A stretch of DNA of 64,000 nucleotides from the NCBI GenBank assembly GCA_934339135.1, contig CAKRHP010000004.1, positions 62,001-126,000 of the forward strand. Reading direction: 5' to 3'. Below, in pieces: positions 9,136-21,035 of this stretch. The notes beneath the pieces are model-generated. The model made no database searches, was not told where the DNA came from, and saw nothing but the letters and a program-made list of their open reading frames with translations. Source of the stretch: an uncultured Lachnospiraceae bacterium (GTDB taxonomy: Bacteria > Bacillota > Clostridia > Lachnospirales > Lachnospiraceae). Position 1 is the first letter of the stretch. Every line of letters starts with the position of its first letter. A program made the translations under genes and the position numbers.

Positions 9136-9166
9136 AAAAAAAATGCCTCATAATTATGAGACATTT
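9136..9166 (-). terminator. Terminator after rpmD
   Basis: Stem AATG(T)CTCATAATTATGAG(G)CATT followed by eight T residues on the minus strand, 24 nt past the rpmD stop. It ends the S10/spc transcript before rplO. Confidence 0.85.
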
Positions 9167-9189
9167 CTTTCGTTTGACATATATCCTGT

Positions 9190-9372
9190 TTAGATCTCTT
9201 CTACCTTTACAAGATGCTTTACATGCCAGATCATTCCTCTGACAGCATCATTGTCAGGAAGCTCAACAGACTTATTGAGTTTCTTTAAGCCAAGAGCTTC
9301 TACTGTTGCACGATGCTTTGGAATGGCACCGATCGTAGATTTCACTAATGTAACCTTTAACTTTCCTGCCAT
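9190..9372 (-). CDS. rpmD: 50S ribosomal protein L30
   Basis: L30, 60 residues, the short bacterial form. It contains [20 protein letters not shown] and [15 protein letters not shown]. It starts 13 nt after rpsE and is the last gene of the upstream ribosomal transcript. Confidence 0.96.
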   Translation of the reverse strand: MAGKLKVTLVKSTIGAIPKHRATVEALGLKKLNKSVELPDNDAVRGMIWHVKHLVKVEEI

Positions 9373-9385
9373 TTTGATCCTCCTT

Positions 9386-9898
9386 TTAGCCTAACAGCTC
9401 TTCTACAGAAATACCACGAGCCTTTGCAACTTCCTCAGGAGTCTTAAGGTTCTTAAGTCCCTCGATTGCTGCAAGTACAACGTTCTGCTTGTTGTTTGAA
9501 CCAAGAGACTTTGTACGAATGTTCTTGTATCCTGCAAGCTCAAGTACGGCACGCGCCGGACCACCGGCGATAATTCCAGTACCTTCTGGAGCCTTCTTAA
9601 TCAATACAGATGCACTGCCGAACTTACCATTGAAGTCATGTGGCACACTTCCGTTCTCATCGATAGGAACTTCAACAAGGTTCTTCTCTGCAGCTTCTTT
9701 TCCTTTACGGATAGCCTCAGGAATCTCTGTGGCCTTACCCAGACCAGCACCTACATGTCCGTTCTTATCGCCAACTACTACTAATGCAGTAAATCTCATA
9801 TTACGTCCACCCTTAACTACCTTGGTTACACGCTTAATCGTTACTACATTATCTTCCAGCTCACCTAACTGGCTTGGGTCAATAATTGTACGTTTCAT
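9386..9898 (-). CDS. rpsE: 30S ribosomal protein S5
   Basis: S5, 170 residues, involved in decoding fidelity. The double-stranded-RNA-binding-like N-terminal domain is seen in [20 protein letters not shown] and [17 protein letters not shown], followed by the C-terminal [25 protein letters not shown] precedes the ATG. It is placed between rplR and rpmD. Confidence 0.98.
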   Translation of the reverse strand: MKRTIIDPSQLGELEDNVVTIKRVTKVVKGGRNMRFTALVVVGDKNGHVGAGLGKATEIPEAIRKGKEAAEKNLVEVPIDENGSVPHDFNGKFGSASVLIKKAPEGTGIIAGGPARAVLELAGYKNIRTKSLGSNNKQNVVLAAIEGLKNLKTPEEVAKARGISVEELLG

Positions 9899-9915
9899 GA
9901 GTTCTCCTCCTAATC

Positions 9916-10284
9916 TTAGAAATTCAAGCCTGCTTCTCTGGCTGCCTCAGCCAAAGCTTTTACCTTGCCCTGATATACAAAACCGCCACGGTCAAATACT
10001 ACTGTGTTAATTCCTTTATCTAAAGCTTTCTTGGCGATGATCTCACCAAGCTTTGCTGCTGCATCTACGTTATTTGTCTTCTCAAGACCGTCCTTCACAT
10101 CTTTCTGAAGGGTAGAAGCGAAAACCAGAGTATTTCCTACGGTATCATCAATAACCTGTGCGTACATATGATTATTGCTTCTAAATACAGCTAAACGTGG
10201 TCTCTCGGCTGTGCCTGAAAGACGATTACGAACCTTCATGTGTTTCTTCACACGAACATCACTTCTTGACTGCTTTTTAATCAT
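9916..10284 (-). CDS. rplR: 50S ribosomal protein L18
   Basis: L18, 122 residues, a 5S rRNA-binding protein. Motifs are [31 protein letters not shown] and [20 protein letters not shown]. Located between rplF and rpsE as expected. Confidence 0.98.
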   Translation of the reverse strand: MIKKQSRSDVRVKKHMKVRNRLSGTAERPRLAVFRSNNHMYAQVIDDTVGNTLVFASTLQKDVKDGLEKTNNVDAAAKLGEIIAKKALDKGINTVVFDRGGFVYQGKVKALAEAAREAGLNF

Positions 10285-10304
10285 CGTATTTTCACTCCTT
10301 TATA

Positions 10305-10847
10305 TTATTTCTTACCGGTCTTACCAACCTTACGTCTGATTACTTCATCAGCATACTTAATACCCTTACCCTTATAAGGCTCCGGAGCTCTCTTTTCTCT
10401 GATTTCAGCAGCGTATTGGCCAACCTTTTCCTTGTCGATTCCCTTAACAACCAGTGTGTTAGCGTCCTCAACTACAACTTCGATTCCTTCAGGATCTTCC
10501 ATCTCTACCGGATGAGAGTATCCCAGGGACAGCGTAAGAAGCTTTCCCTTCTTTACAGCTCTGTAACCAACACCGTTAACTTCGAGCTTCTTCTCATATC
10601 CCTCTGTTACACCAACAACCATGTTGTTGATCAGAGTTCTTGTAAGACCATGGAGAGATTTCATCTTCTTGAGATCGTTTGGACGGTTAACGATGATCTC
10701 GTCTCCCTCTTTCTTGATCTCCATCTCTGCCGGAAGCACTCTCTCAAGTGTTCCCTTTGGTCCCTTTACAGTCACTTTATTATTTTCTGCAATATCAACT
10801 GTTACACCAGCCGGTACCGCGATAGGCATTTTTCCGATTCGTGACAT
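10305..10847 (-). CDS. rplF: 50S ribosomal protein L6
   Basis: L6, 180 residues with two repeated domains. It begins [17 protein letters not shown] and ends with [20 protein letters not shown]. The ATG at 10845-10847 is used because GGAGG is 8 nt upstream. An earlier in-frame ATG overlaps that site. Confidence 0.98.
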   Translation of the reverse strand: MSRIGKMPIAVPAGVTVDIAENNKVTVKGPKGTLERVLPAEMEIKKEGDEIIVNRPNDLKKMKSLHGLTRTLINNMVVGVTEGYEKKLEVNGVGYRAVKKGKLLTLSLGYSHPVEMEDPEGIEVVVEDANTLVVKGIDKEKVGQYAAEIREKRAPEPYKGKGIKYADEVIRRKVGKTGKK

Positions 10848-10899
10848 GCCGTGCACCTCCATATTCTTGGTTTAATGGGTGGCTGACTATCTGGTATGA

Positions 10900-11301
10900 C
10901 TACCAGATAAATGCCAGTACTTCACCGCCAACGTTTTCTTTTCTAGCTTCCTTGTCTGTCATTACACCCTTGTTGGTAGAAATGATAGCAATTCCAAGTC
11001 CTCCAAGAACCTTTGGAAGCTCATCTTTGCCAGCATAAACTCTAAGACCCGGCTTAGAAATTCTCTTGAGACCGGTAATAATCTTGTCGTTCTTGTCTGC
11101 GCCATATTTTAATGTGATATGAATTGTCTTGATCCCGTCAACTTCATTCACGTCAAACTTCTTGATATAACCCTCTTTGAGAAGGATCTCTGCGATAGAG
11201 ATCTTCATCTTTGAGCTTGGTACATCTACTGTATCATGCTTTGCAGTGTTCGCATTACGGATTCTTGTAAGCATATCTGCAATTGGATCGCTCGTCATCA
11301 T
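10900..11301 (-). CDS. rpsH: 30S ribosomal protein S8
   Basis: S8, a primary 16S rRNA binder and the known spc-operon repressor in E. coli. 133 residues, with [14 protein letters not shown] at the start and the conserved [14 protein letters not shown] segment near the C-terminus. Two adjacent ATG codons follow GGAGG at 9 and 12 nt. The first is used here, but either could serve. Confidence 0.98.
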   Translation of the reverse strand: MMTSDPIADMLTRIRNANTAKHDTVDVPSSKMKISIAEILLKEGYIKKFDVNEVDGIKTIHITLKYGADKNDKIITGLKRISKPGLRVYAGKDELPKVLGGLGIAIISTNKGVMTDKEARKENVGGEVLAFIW

Positions 11302-11315
11302 CTTGTTTTACCTCC

Positions 11316-11501
11316 TTACCAGCTTGCTTTCTTCACGCCTGGGATCTGTCCCTTGTATGCTAATTCACGGAAGCAAATTCTGCAGATTCCGTATTTTCTT
11401 AAATAAGCATGTGGGCGACCACAAATTCTGCAACGACTATATTCTCTTGTAGAGAACTTTGCCTTACGCTGCTGCTTAACTTTCATAGAAGTCTTAGCCA
11501 T
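11316..11501 (-). CDS. rpsN: 30S ribosomal protein S14, zinc type
   Basis: S14 type Z, 61 residues. It carries two CxxC pairs (CRICGRP and CRICFRE) separated by the HAYLRKYGI segment. This is the zinc-binding form found in Firmicutes, and the standard gene position between rplE and rpsH. Confidence 0.98.
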   Translation of the reverse strand: MAKTSMKVKQQRKAKFSTREYSRCRICGRPHAYLRKYGICRICFRELAYKGQIPGVKKASW

Positions 11502-11513
11502 GAGATTCCCTCC

Positions 11514-12053
11514 TTACTTCTTGAATGGCATACCGAACTGTGCCAATAATTCACGAGCTTCTTCATCAGTCTCAGCGGTAGTTACAACGATAATGTCCAT
11601 ACCTCTGACCTTGTCAACCTTATCATACTCGATCTCAGGGAAGATCAGCTGCTCCTTAATACCGAGAGCGTAGTTTCCTCTACCATCGAATGCATTCGGG
11701 TTAACACCTCTAAAGTCACGAACTCGTGGCAGTGCGAGGTTTACAAGACGATCCAGGAACTCATACATTTTCTCACCACGGAGTGTTACCTTACATCCGA
11801 TTGGCATTCCCTCACGAATCTTGAAGTTTGCGACAGAATTCTTTGCCTTTGTTGTAACGGCCTTCTGACCTGTGATCTTTTCCAAATCAGCAATTGCAGA
11901 ATCCAAAATCTTGGAGTTCTCTTTTGCTTCGCCGACACCCATATTTACTACGATCTTCTCGAGCTTAGGTACCTGCATTATATTCTGATAACCAAATTTC
12001 TTGGTCATTGCATCAACGATTTCGTTGTTATACATTTCTTTTAAACGAGCCAC
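11514..12053 (-). CDS. rplE: 50S ribosomal protein L5
   Basis: L5, 179 residues, contacts 5S rRNA and the P-site tRNA. Signature segments are [36 protein letters not shown] and [17 protein letters not shown]. It lies between rplX and rpsN. Confidence 0.98.
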   Translation of the reverse strand: MARLKEMYNNEIVDAMTKKFGYQNIMQVPKLEKIVVNMGVGEAKENSKILDSAIADLEKITGQKAVTTKAKNSVANFKIREGMPIGCKVTLRGEKMYEFLDRLVNLALPRVRDFRGVNPNAFDGRGNYALGIKEQLIFPEIEYDKVDKVRGMDIIVVTTAETDEEARELLAQFGMPFKK

Positions 12054-12077
12054 GTTAGATTGCCTCCTTTCCAGTTA

Positions 12078-12383
12078 TTAGTCGATTACTTCACCTGTTG
12101 CTTTTGCGTAGCGGACCTTCTTGCCATCCTCTACCTTAAAGCCAACACGGGAAACCTTTCCCTTGCTCACATACATTACGTTTGAAATATCCAGAGGAGC
12201 TGACTTCTGAACGATGCCGCCCTGAGGATTTGCCTGATTTGGCTTTGTATGCTTTGTTACCTGGTTGATTCCCTCGATAATAACCTTGCCATCCTTAACG
12301 GATGTTACTTTGCCCTCACGGCCTTTATCTTTACCGGCGATTACTTTTACGGTATCGCCTTTTTTAATCTTACTTGTTGCCAT
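12078..12383 (-). CDS. rplX: 50S ribosomal protein L24
   Basis: L24, 101 residues, an assembly-initiator protein with a KOW motif (KKGDTVKVIAGKDKGREGKV). The NPQGGIVQKSAPLDISNVM segment is typical. It follows rplN by 14 nt. Confidence 0.97.
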   Translation of the reverse strand: MATSKIKKGDTVKVIAGKDKGREGKVTSVKDGKVIIEGINQVTKHTKPNQANPQGGIVQKSAPLDISNVMYVSKGKVSRVGFKVEDGKKVRYAKATGEVID

Positions 12384-12397
12384 TGTCGATACCCTCC

Positions 12398-12766
12398 TTA
12401 TAATACTTCCGGTGCTAATGAAACAATTTTCATGAACTGCTTATCTCTCAACTCTCTTGCGACTGGTCCAAAGATACGTGTACCTCTTGGTGTCTTGTCG
12501 TCACGGATGATAACGGCTGCATTCTCATCAAACTTGATGTAGGATCCATCAGGACGACGAGTGCTGTTTACTGTACGAACTACAACAGCCTTAACGACAT
12601 CACCCTTCTTTACAACACCGCCTGGTGTTGCATCTTTTACAGAAGCAACGATGACGTCACCGATACTTGCATATCTTCTGGTTGAACCACCCATAACTCT
12701 GATACAAAGAAGCTCTTTAGCACCTGTATTATCAGCTACTTTCAGTCTTGATTCCTGCTGTATCAT
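12398..12766 (-). CDS. rplN: 50S ribosomal protein L14
   Basis: L14, 122 residues, forms intersubunit bridges. It starts [20 protein letters not shown] and includes [16 protein letters not shown]. The ATG at 12764-12766 is preceded by GGAGG. The four extra upstream codons are not needed. Confidence 0.98.
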   Translation of the reverse strand: MIQQESRLKVADNTGAKELLCIRVMGGSTRRYASIGDVIVASVKDATPGGVVKKGDVVKAVVVRTVNSTRRPDGSYIKFDENAAVIIRDDKTPRGTRIFGPVARELRDKQFMKIVSLAPEVL

Positions 12767-12806
12767 AATTACCTCCATATTCTGCCGTCTAATACCCGGC
12801 TCACAA

Positions 12807-13061
12807 TTATTTTGCTTTCTCGATAACCTCTACCAGTCTCCATCTCTTGTCCTTAGACAAAGGTCTGGTCTCCATTACTCTTACTCTGTCACCGATCTTG
12901 CATGTATTCTCCTCATCATGAGCTTTCAGCTTACGAGTTCTCTTGATGATCTTGTTATAAAGTGGATGCTTTACGTTATCAACTACTGCAACAACGATTG
13001 TCTTATCCATCTTATCACTTACTACTTTACCTACACGAGTCTTTCTAAGATTTCTCTCCAC
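12807..13061 (-). CDS. rpsQ: 30S ribosomal protein S17
   Basis: S17, 84 residues, OB-fold 16S binder. It begins [20 protein letters not shown] and contains [20 protein letters not shown]. It lies between rpmC and rplN. Confidence 0.97.
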   Translation of the reverse strand: MERNLRKTRVGKVVSDKMDKTIVVAVVDNVKHPLYNKIIKRTRKLKAHDEENTCKIGDRVRVMETRPLSKDKRWRLVEVIEKAK

Positions 13062-13100
13062 GATCGTGTCCTCCTTTCCATAGGGCTTCTATCAAATGAA

Positions 13101-13298
13101 TTAGTTCTGGGATGCGAGCACTGTCTGAATTCTTGCGATATTCTTCTTTACTTCCTTAATACGGCTCGTATTGTCCAGCTGATTTGTTGCATTCTGGAAC
13201 TTCAGATTGAAAAGCTCTTTCTTTGCAGCAACTAAATCTTCATTTAATTCTGTAACGGACTTACTCCTCAACTCTTCCATAAACTGCTTACTCTTCAC
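13101..13298 (-). CDS. rpmC: 50S ribosomal protein L29
   Basis: L29, 65 residues, near the polypeptide exit tunnel. The coiled helices show [20 protein letters not shown] and [15 protein letters not shown]. The start is the GTG at 13296-13298, 8 nt after AAGGAGG. It overlaps the end of rplP by 11 nt, which implies translational coupling. Confidence 0.95.
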   Translation of the reverse strand: MKSKQFMEELRSKSVTELNEDLVAAKKELFNLKFQNATNQLDNTSRIKEVKKNIARIQTVLASQN

Positions 13299-13725
13299 TG
13301 CCCGCACCTCCTTCTAAGTCTGCACGAGATACGACCTTACATTTAACAGGCAACTTGTGAGTTGCAAGACGTAAAGCCTCTCTTGCTACCTCTTCTGATA
13401 CACCTGAAATCTCGAACATTACACGACCAGGTTTTACAACAGCTACCCAGTACTCCAGCGCACCTTTACCTTTACCCATTCGAGTCTCGGCAGGAGTCTT
13501 TGTTACTGGCTTGTCAGGGAAAATTTTGATCCAAACTTTACCACCACGCTTAATATAACGTGTCATCGCAATACGGGCTGCCTCAATCTGGTTGGATTTG
13601 ATCCATGCCGGCTCTAAAGCCACGATACCAAAATCACCGTTTGTGATCTTGTTTCCTCTGAGCGCTTTTCCTGTCATTCTACCGCGGAACTGCTTGCGAT
13701 GTTTTACTCTCTTTGGCATTAACAT
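13288..13725 (-). CDS. rplP: 50S ribosomal protein L16
   Basis: L16, 145 residues, organises the A site. It starts [17 protein letters not shown] and contains [20 protein letters not shown] and [20 protein letters not shown]. Its ATG shares one base with the rpsC stop (TAATG), so the two are translationally coupled. Confidence 0.98.
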   Translation of the reverse strand: MLMPKRVKHRKQFRGRMTGKALRGNKITNGDFGIVALEPAWIKSNQIEAARIAMTRYIKRGGKVWIKIFPDKPVTKTPAETRMGKGKGALEYWVAVVKPGRVMFEISGVSEEVAREALRLATHKLPVKCKVVSRADLEGGAGSEE

Positions 13726-14390
13726 TATTTATCGCTCCCTTCCTTTTTGTTATTCTTGGTTGGAAGAACTTCACCATGGTAAACCCATACCTTAACACCA
13801 ACCTTACCATAAGTTGTGTCAGCCTCAGCGAAGCCATAATCAATATCTGCACGAAGTGTCTGAAGAGGAATTGTTCCCTCGCTGTAGAACTCTGTACGAG
13901 CCATATCAGCACCGCCCAGACGTCCGGAGCAAGATGCCTTCACACCCTTTGCGCCTGTCTTCATCGTTCTGCCCATTGCAGACTTCATTGCACGACGGAA
14001 GGAGATACGATTCTCAAGCTGCTGCGCAATATTCTCTGCTACTAACTGCGCATGGCTGTCCGGATTCTTGATGTCCATGATCTTGATATCCAATGCAACC
14101 TTGCGATCTAAAACCTTTAATAACTCTTTCTTCAGGTTCTCAATCTCAGCACCGCCCTTACCGATTACGAATCCAGGCTTTGCTGTGTGAATGATAACTC
14201 TTACTTTATCTGTCGGTCTCTCAATCTCGATCTTTGAAATACCAGCGCTGTATAATTTCTTCTTTACAAATTCTCTGATCTTGTAGTCCTCTACAAGATA
14301 GTCTGCAAATTTGTCCTCTGCAAACCAATTGGAATCCCAGTCACTGATAACACCGACTCTTAAACCATGAGGATTAACCTTCTGTCCCAT
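13725..14390 (-). CDS. rpsC: 30S ribosomal protein S3
   Basis: S3, 221 residues, part of the mRNA entry tunnel. It shows [20 protein letters not shown], the KH-domain GxxG loop in [14 protein letters not shown], and [17 protein letters not shown]. It is a standard member of the S10 operon. Confidence 0.98.
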   Translation of the reverse strand: MGQKVNPHGLRVGVISDWDSNWFAEDKFADYLVEDYKIREFVKKKLYSAGISKIEIERPTDKVRVIIHTAKPGFVIGKGGAEIENLKKELLKVLDRKVALDIKIMDIKNPDSHAQLVAENIAQQLENRISFRRAMKSAMGRTMKTGAKGVKASCSGRLGGADMARTEFYSEGTIPLQTLRADIDYGFAEADTTYGKVGVKVWVYHGEVLPTKNNKKEGSDK

Positions 14391-14440
14391 TTTAATCTCC
14401 TTTCACAGATCAAAAATTCTGATCTGAAGCAAACTTATGA

Positions 14441-14830
14441 TTAGCGCTCGTTGAGAACGATCGTGATGTGGCTCATTCTCTTCTCAATACGGTATGCTCT
14501 ACCCTGCGCTCTTGGTTTGATTCTCTTCATTGTCGGTCCTTTATTTGCATAACACTCTTCAATGTACAAATTCTCAGGATTCATACCATTGTTGTTCTCA
14601 GCATTTGCAACTGCAGACTGTAATAACTTTAAGATAATGCTGGACGCATATCTTGGATTATATGTCAAAATACCGATTGCTGTCTCTACATCTTTGCCTC
14701 TGATGGCATCTAACACATAACAAGCCTTCTGAACTGAAACTCTTGCATAAGATAACTTAGCTGAAGGTCTGGTGTCTTTCTGGTTCTCATTTCTCTCTCT
14801 CTTAATCTGAGATCTATGCCCCTTAGCCAT
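14441..14830 (-). CDS. rplV: 50S ribosomal protein L22
   Basis: L22, 129 residues, whose loop lines the exit tunnel near the macrolide site. Motifs are AKLSYARVSVQKACYVLDAI and the hairpin GPTMKRIKPRAQGRAYRI. It lies between rpsS and rpsC. Confidence 0.98.
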   Translation of the reverse strand: MAKGHRSQIKRERNENQKDTRPSAKLSYARVSVQKACYVLDAIRGKDVETAIGILTYNPRYASSIILKLLQSAVANAENNNGMNPENLYIEECYANKGPTMKRIKPRAQGRAYRIEKRMSHITIVLNER

Positions 14831-14885
14831 TTGTGAAGCCTCCTTTCGATTCTCTGTTAATTTATCTCTCCGCTGTCATCAATGA

Positions 14886-15161
14886 CTAACGGCCCTTCTT
14901 CTCGTCCTTACCGTGACCTCTGTAGGTTCTGGTAGCTACGAACTCGCCGAGCTTGTGTCCTACCATATCCTCAGTTACATATACAGGTACATGCTTTCTA
15001 CCGTCATGTACAGCAAATGTTAAACCTACGAATGATGGGAAAATAGTGGAACGACGAGACCATGTTTTGATCACTGCCTTATCACCGGATGCGACTGCAG
15101 CGTCTACCTTCTTTAAAAGGCTTGCATCAGCGAAAGGTCCTTTTTTTAATGAACGTGCCAT
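14886..15161 (-). CDS. rpsS: 30S ribosomal protein S19
   Basis: S19, 91 residues. It begins [20 protein letters not shown] and has the conserved [20 protein letters not shown] and [15 protein letters not shown]. The ATG at 15159-15161 is used because the family starts at MARSLKKGP. The four codons upstream are spurious. Confidence 0.98.
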   Translation of the reverse strand: MARSLKKGPFADASLLKKVDAAVASGDKAVIKTWSRRSTIFPSFVGLTFAVHDGRKHVPVYVTEDMVGHKLGEFVATRTYRGHGKDEKKGR

Positions 15162-15220
15162 TGTATCCTCCATTCTGCCTTAACGGCTAATCCAATCTTC
15201 AAATAGACTGCTCCGGCTGA

Positions 15221-16066
15221 TTATTTCGCCAAAGCCTTTCCGTCTCTTCTTCTTACGATCAGTTTATTTGACTTATTGTTCTTCTTACGTGTCTTTAAGC
15301 CAAGTGCAGGCTTGCCCCAAGGAGTACATGGACCCGGACGGCCGATACCTGTCTTACCTTCACCACCACCGTGTGGATGGTCGTTAGGGTTCATAACGGA
15401 ACCACGAACAGTAGGTCTGATACCCATGTGACGCTTACGTCCTGCCTTACCGATGTTTACAAGTGCATGCTCACCGTTTCCTACAACACCGATTGTTGCA
15501 CGGCATACGATAGGAACCATTCTCATCTCACCAGAAGGAAGACGAAGTGTTGCATACTTACCTTCCTTAGCCATCAGCTGTGCACTGTTACCAGCGGAAC
15601 GAACAAGCTGACCACCTTTTCCAGGGTAAAGCTCAATGTTGTGAACCTGAGAACCTACCGGAATGTTCTGAAGTGGAAGTGCGTTTCCTACTGCGATCTC
15701 TGCCTCAGGACCGTTCATGATCTTCTGACCAACCTTCAGTCCCTCCGGAGCGAGGATATATGCTTTCTGACCATCTGCATAGCTGATCAGTGCGATATTT
15801 GCTGTTCTGTTTGGATCGTACTCAATTGTCTTAACAGTAGCTGGAATACCATCCTTATTTCTCTTGAAATCGATAATTCTGTATTTTCTTCTTGATCCGC
15901 CACCACGATGTCTTACAGTGATCTTACCCTGTGCATTACGTCCGGCGTTCTTCTTTAAAGACACGGTCAAAGACTTCTCAGGAGTTGTAGCTGTGATCTC
16001 AGCACGATCCATTGTTGTCATATGTCTTCTGGAAGGTGTATATGGGTTAAATGTTTTAATTCCCAT
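15221..16066 (-). CDS. rplB: 50S ribosomal protein L2
   Basis: L2, 281 residues, required for peptidyl transferase assembly. It starts [20 protein letters not shown] and shows [20 protein letters not shown] and the C-terminal [20 protein letters not shown] with the important His. AAAGGAG precedes the ATG by 8 nt. Confidence 0.98.
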   Translation of the reverse strand: MGIKTFNPYTPSRRHMTTMDRAEITATTPEKSLTVSLKKNAGRNAQGKITVRHRGGGSRRKYRIIDFKRNKDGIPATVKTIEYDPNRTANIALISYADGQKAYILAPEGLKVGQKIMNGPEAEIAVGNALPLQNIPVGSQVHNIELYPGKGGQLVRSAGNSAQLMAKEGKYATLRLPSGEMRMVPIVCRATIGVVGNGEHALVNIGKAGRKRHMGIRPTVRGSVMNPNDHPHGGGEGKTGIGRPGPCTPWGKPALGLKTRKKNNKSNKLIVRRRDGKALAK

Positions 16067-16142
16067 GACATTTTCTCCTTTCAAATACTTATATTTGATC
16101 CGCCCGATAGGTTTTCCAGGCGATTTAGGTCTTACTCAGATC

Positions 16143-16442
16143 TTACAGTCCCTCAAAGATCTCGATATCCTTGCTGTCCTCTGTAAGCTGTACAATCGCT
16201 TTCTTATACTTAGCTGTCTTTCCCTGAGTTCTTCCACGGCGGCGGGTTTTACCGTCACAGTTCATTGTGTTTACCTTTGAAACCTTTGTACCGTCGAAAA
16301 GCTTCTCAACAGCTTCCTTAACCTGGCTCTTTGTAGCATCAGGATGAACAGCGAATGTGTACTTTTTCTCTTCCATAGATGCCATAGACTTCTCAGTCAC
16401 GATCGGCTTCTGGATAACATCATAATATTTCAAATCTGCCAT
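16143..16442 (-). CDS. rplW: 50S ribosomal protein L23
   Basis: L23, 99 residues, docking site for trigger factor and SRP at the tunnel exit. It contains [14 protein letters not shown], the [20 protein letters not shown] strand and [16 protein letters not shown]. Its start codon overlaps the rplD stop by one base. Confidence 0.98.
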   Translation of the reverse strand: MADLKYYDVIQKPIVTEKSMASMEEKKYTFAVHPDATKSQVKEAVEKLFDGTKVSKVNTMNCDGKTRRRGRTQGKTAKYKKAIVQLTEDSKDIEIFEGL

Positions 16443-17065
16443 TATGCGTACACCTCCTCAATCTTTGCTACAGCGCTCTTTGTGATGATGATCGTATCAT
16501 ACTTCAGAATGTCGTATACGTTGATTGCGTTAGAGTAAACTGTTCTGACACCGGCGATGTTTCTTGCAGAAACTTCTACGTTATCATTATCCTCACCGTC
16601 AAGAACAACGAGTGCTTTGTTTACCTTTAATGCATCAAGAACGCCTACCATTTTCTTTGTCTTGATCTCATCAAACTTCAGAGAATCCATTACGAAGAAT
16701 TTCTCCTCATTTACCTTTGTTGTCAGTGCAGACTTAAGTGCACCGGCCTTCTCTTTCTTATTCATCTTGAATGAATAATCTCTCGGTGTTGGAGCAAATA
16801 CAACTCCACCGCCTGTCCACTGTGGAGATCTTGTGGAACCCTGTCTCGCATGACCTGTTCCCTTCTGTCTCCATGGCTTTCTTCCGCCACCGCTTACCTC
16901 AGAACGTGTCTTAGCTTTCTGGGTACCCTGACGTTTATTTGCAAGCTGTAATACAACAGCCATATGCATCAAATGCTCATTTACATCAACAGCGAATACG
17001 CTATCGTTAAGATCAAGCTTTCCAACTTCGCTGCCTTCCATATTATAAACAGATACGTTAGCCAT
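16442..17065 (-). CDS. rplD: 50S ribosomal protein L4
   Basis: L4, 207 residues. In E. coli it is the S10-operon repressor. It starts [19 protein letters not shown] and has [20 protein letters not shown] and [20 protein letters not shown], the tunnel-lining loop. The start at 17065 follows an AGGAGG and fits the family. Confidence 0.98.
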   Translation of the reverse strand: MANVSVYNMEGSEVGKLDLNDSVFAVDVNEHLMHMAVVLQLANKRQGTQKAKTRSEVSGGGRKPWRQKGTGHARQGSTRSPQWTGGGVVFAPTPRDYSFKMNKKEKAGALKSALTTKVNEEKFFVMDSLKFDEIKTKKMVGVLDALKVNKALVVLDGEDNDNVEVSARNIAGVRTVYSNAINVYDILKYDTIIITKSAVAKIEEVYA

Positions 17066-17091
17066 CTGTGTGTTCCTCCTTTCCAAAAGAA

Positions 17092-17775
17092 TTATTTAGC
17101 AGTTTTAACGCTTTCCTTGATGGTCACAACAGATTTCTTTGGTCCGGGAACAGCTCCCTTAACCAGGATCAGATTCTGCTCTGCGTCTACGCGAACGATT
17201 TCAAGGTTCTGGATCGTTCTCTTAACGCCACCCATCTGACCAGGCATCTTCTTGCCCTTGAATACACGGCTAGGATCAGAACAAGCACCATTGGAACCTG
17301 CATGTCTGTGGAACTTGGAACCATGTCCCATAGGTCCTCTGTGAAGACCATGTCTCTTGATGGCACCCTGGAAACCTTTTCCCTTTGTAGTGCCGCTTGC
17401 GTCGATCTTGTCTCCGGCTTCAAAAATATCAGCCTTGATCTCCTGACCAAGTGTGTACTCCTCAGCGTTCTCAAACTTAAACTCTTTCAGATATCTTTTT
17501 CCGGATACTCCAGCCTTTGCGAAGTGTCCCTGAAGAGGCTTGTTTACGCCATGACTTCTCTTTACTTCCTTCTTACCTGTAGAATCCTTGCTGATAACCT
17601 TATCCTTCTTATCAACATATCCTACCTGTACTGCACTGTACCCATCATTTTCAACTGTCTTTACCTGTGTTACGAAGCAAGGACCTGCCTGAAGTACAGT
17701 AACCGGAGTTAATACTCCGTTCTCGTTGAAGATCTGTGTCATACCGACCTTCGTTGCTAAAATAGCTTTCTTCAT
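17092..17775 (-). CDS. rplC: 50S ribosomal protein L3
   Basis: L3, 227 residues. It starts [20 protein letters not shown] and has the long loop segment [20 protein letters not shown] with the conserved glutamine context. It is separated from rpsJ by 159 nt that include a strong hairpin. Confidence 0.98.
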   Translation of the reverse strand: MKKAILATKVGMTQIFNENGVLTPVTVLQAGPCFVTQVKTVENDGYSAVQVGYVDKKDKVISKDSTGKKEVKRSHGVNKPLQGHFAKAGVSGKRYLKEFKFENAEEYTLGQEIKADIFEAGDKIDASGTTKGKGFQGAIKRHGLHRGPMGHGSKFHRHAGSNGACSDPSRVFKGKKMPGQMGGVKRTIQNLEIVRVDAEQNLILVKGAVPGPKKSVVTIKESVKTAK

Positions 17776-17804
17776 AATGTTGCACCTCCTGTTAATCTAC
17801 AGCG

Positions 17805-17852
17805 GAATACGATTGGCGCACGCAGTGTTTACTGCCGGTTGGAATCGTATTC
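17805..17852 (-). repeat. Hairpin between rpsJ and rplC
   Basis: The perfect 10-bp arms GAATACGATT/AATCGTATTC enclose a second stem GCAGT/ACTGC. No T-run follows on the minus strand, so it is not a simple terminator. It lies in the rpsJ-rplC spacer about 30 nt before the rplC start and could affect rplC translation or transcript processing. Confidence 0.6.
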
Positions 17853-17934
17853 ATCCTAGACGGTCTATAATGTGCAAGTTTGATTCAAAAAACTTCGTTT
17901 ATATAAACCCTAAGGACTTTCTCTTTAAAAAATC

Positions 17935-18249
17935 TTACTTTTCCTTCATCTTGAGCTGTACAGCTACACCGGAAGGAATCTCCATCTTTGTTAATGCTTC
18001 GATGGTCTTCTGTGTTGGAGCGATAACATCAATCAGTCTCTTGTGAGTTCTCTGCTCAAACTGCTCTCTGGAATCTTTGTACTTGTGAACCGCACGAAGA
18101 ATTGTAACTACTTCCTTCTTTGTAGGAAGAGGTACCGGACCGCTTACATTAGCGCCAGTCTTCTTTGCTGTCTCAATAATCTTCCCAGCAGCATGATCAA
18201 TCTGATTGTGGTCATACGCCTTCAGTGTAATTCTCATTACGTTAGCCAT
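17935..18249 (-). CDS. rpsJ: 30S ribosomal protein S10
   Basis: S10 (NusE), 104 residues, also an antitermination factor. The N-terminus is [20 protein letters not shown], followed by [20 protein letters not shown] and [18 protein letters not shown]. The ATG at 18247-18249 is preceded by AAGGAGG at a longish 11 nt. The upstream in-frame extension lies in the leader and is not S10-like. First gene of the cluster. Confidence 0.97.
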   Translation of the reverse strand: MANVMRITLKAYDHNQIDHAAGKIIETAKKTGANVSGPVPLPTKKEVVTILRAVHKYKDSREQFEQRTHKRLIDVIAPTQKTIEALTKMEIPSGVAVQLKMKEK

Positions 18250-18545
18250 AAAAAAAGCCGCCTCCTTTTCGCACTTTTGCGAGCAAACTGATCTGATTGG
18301 CATCGAATCATGCTCGTTGTAATAGCGCAACAAGTGGTGACTGTACACTTATCCGGGTGTGTCCTGTTGAATCACATCGGGTAACGCAGGACTTCCCCTT
18401 CTGTTTCTATCTGCTTTCGCAGAATGTTAAATTGGTACAGTGACTTGTCGCCAGTTTCCTAACTTGACATTCGCTCCACGGAAAACCTGTCATTCGTTAC
18501 CAGATGACAGCAACCTCACGCTTCACAGCTATCAATGTCACAGCA
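18250..18545 (-). ncRNA. Long leader of the S10 operon
   Basis: About 295 nt separate the predicted start point from rpsJ. The leader includes CTGTCAT/ATGACAG and a GNRA-capped hairpin TCTGC-GAAA-GCAGA at 18410-18423. No credible gene is present. A leader of this length before rpsJ is consistent with feedback control of the S10 operon by a ribosomal protein, which is inferred only. Confidence 0.45.
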
Positions 18546-18551
18546 TTTGCT

Positions 18552-18580
18552 ATTGTATCAAGATTTCACGGGGTTTTCAA
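18552..18580 (-). promoter_or_regulatory. Promoter of the S10 operon
   Basis: Minus-strand -35 TTGAAA (18575-18580), 17-bp spacer, -10 TACAAT (18552-18557) with a TG extension. An A-rich tract just upstream of the -35 (18581-18640) resembles an UP element. It is the strongest-looking promoter in the left half of the window. Confidence 0.8.
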
Positions 18581-18701
18581 GGACTTTTTTTATTTTTTTT
18601 GTATTTTTTACTTTTTCTATGTTTTGCACAAAAAATACTGCCACCAGAAACTTCTGTTGTCAATTTGCACAACTTCATTTCAAGTGACAGTATCCAACCC
18701 T

Positions 18702-20516
<1,815 letters not shown>

Positions 20517-20544
20517 TTCGGTGTCCTCCACTTCTCATTTGTTG

Positions 20545-20574
20545 AAAACGGAGACAGGCACCCCCGTCTCCGTT
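20545..20574 (-). terminator. Terminator after spoVG
   Basis: Perfect 9-bp stem AACGGAGAC/GTCTCCGTT with a 10-nt loop and TTTTC on the minus strand. It separates spoVG from the chemoreceptor gene. A second small hairpin, AGCGGT/ACCGCT, lies nearby at about 20610-20625. Confidence 0.6.
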
Positions 20575-20672
20575 CCATGGTGTATATTGTGAATTCACCT
20601 TCTCCATTTATAGCGGTTTGCACCGCTTCACGATCTTCCTCCCTGATCCCCAAAAAACCTGAGAGCTGTCAT

Positions 20673-20957
20673 TCAGACCGCTGTGCTGCCGGTCTCGTCT
20701 TCCTCCAGCACACTCTCATACCTTTCCAAAATTATATTTTGGATCATCTCCCTCGTTTCCGAATTGATCGGATGGGCAATGTCACGATATTCTCCATCTC
20801 CTGCGCGTCTGCTCGGCATCGCAATAAAAAGACCTTTTTCTCCTTCGATCACCTTAATGTCGTGAACAACAAACTCTCCATCAAGAGTAATCGAAACGAT
20901 TGCTTTCATTTTGCCTTCCTTTGCAATCTTGCGGATACGCACATCTGTTATCTGCAT
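20673..20957 (-). CDS. spoVG: SpoVG family regulator
   Basis: SpoVG, 94 residues, a small nucleic-acid-binding regulator linked to sporulation and septation. It shows [20 protein letters not shown], then [19 protein letters not shown] and [20 protein letters not shown], all family hallmarks. AAAGGAGG lies 8 nt before the ATG. It follows glgD by about 80 nt on the same strand without an evident terminator, so it may be partly co-transcribed with the glycogen genes. Confidence 0.96.
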   Translation of the reverse strand: MQITDVRIRKIAKEGKMKAIVSITLDGEFVVHDIKVIEGEKGLFIAMPSRRAGDGEYRDIAHPINSETREMIQNIILERYESVLEEDETGSTAV

Positions 20958-21035
20958 GTTTGAAACCTCCTTTGATTCCAGACAATATTGTTATTAATTA
21001 GGAAAAACTCTCCTGTACTTATCCTGCGTCCGGCA

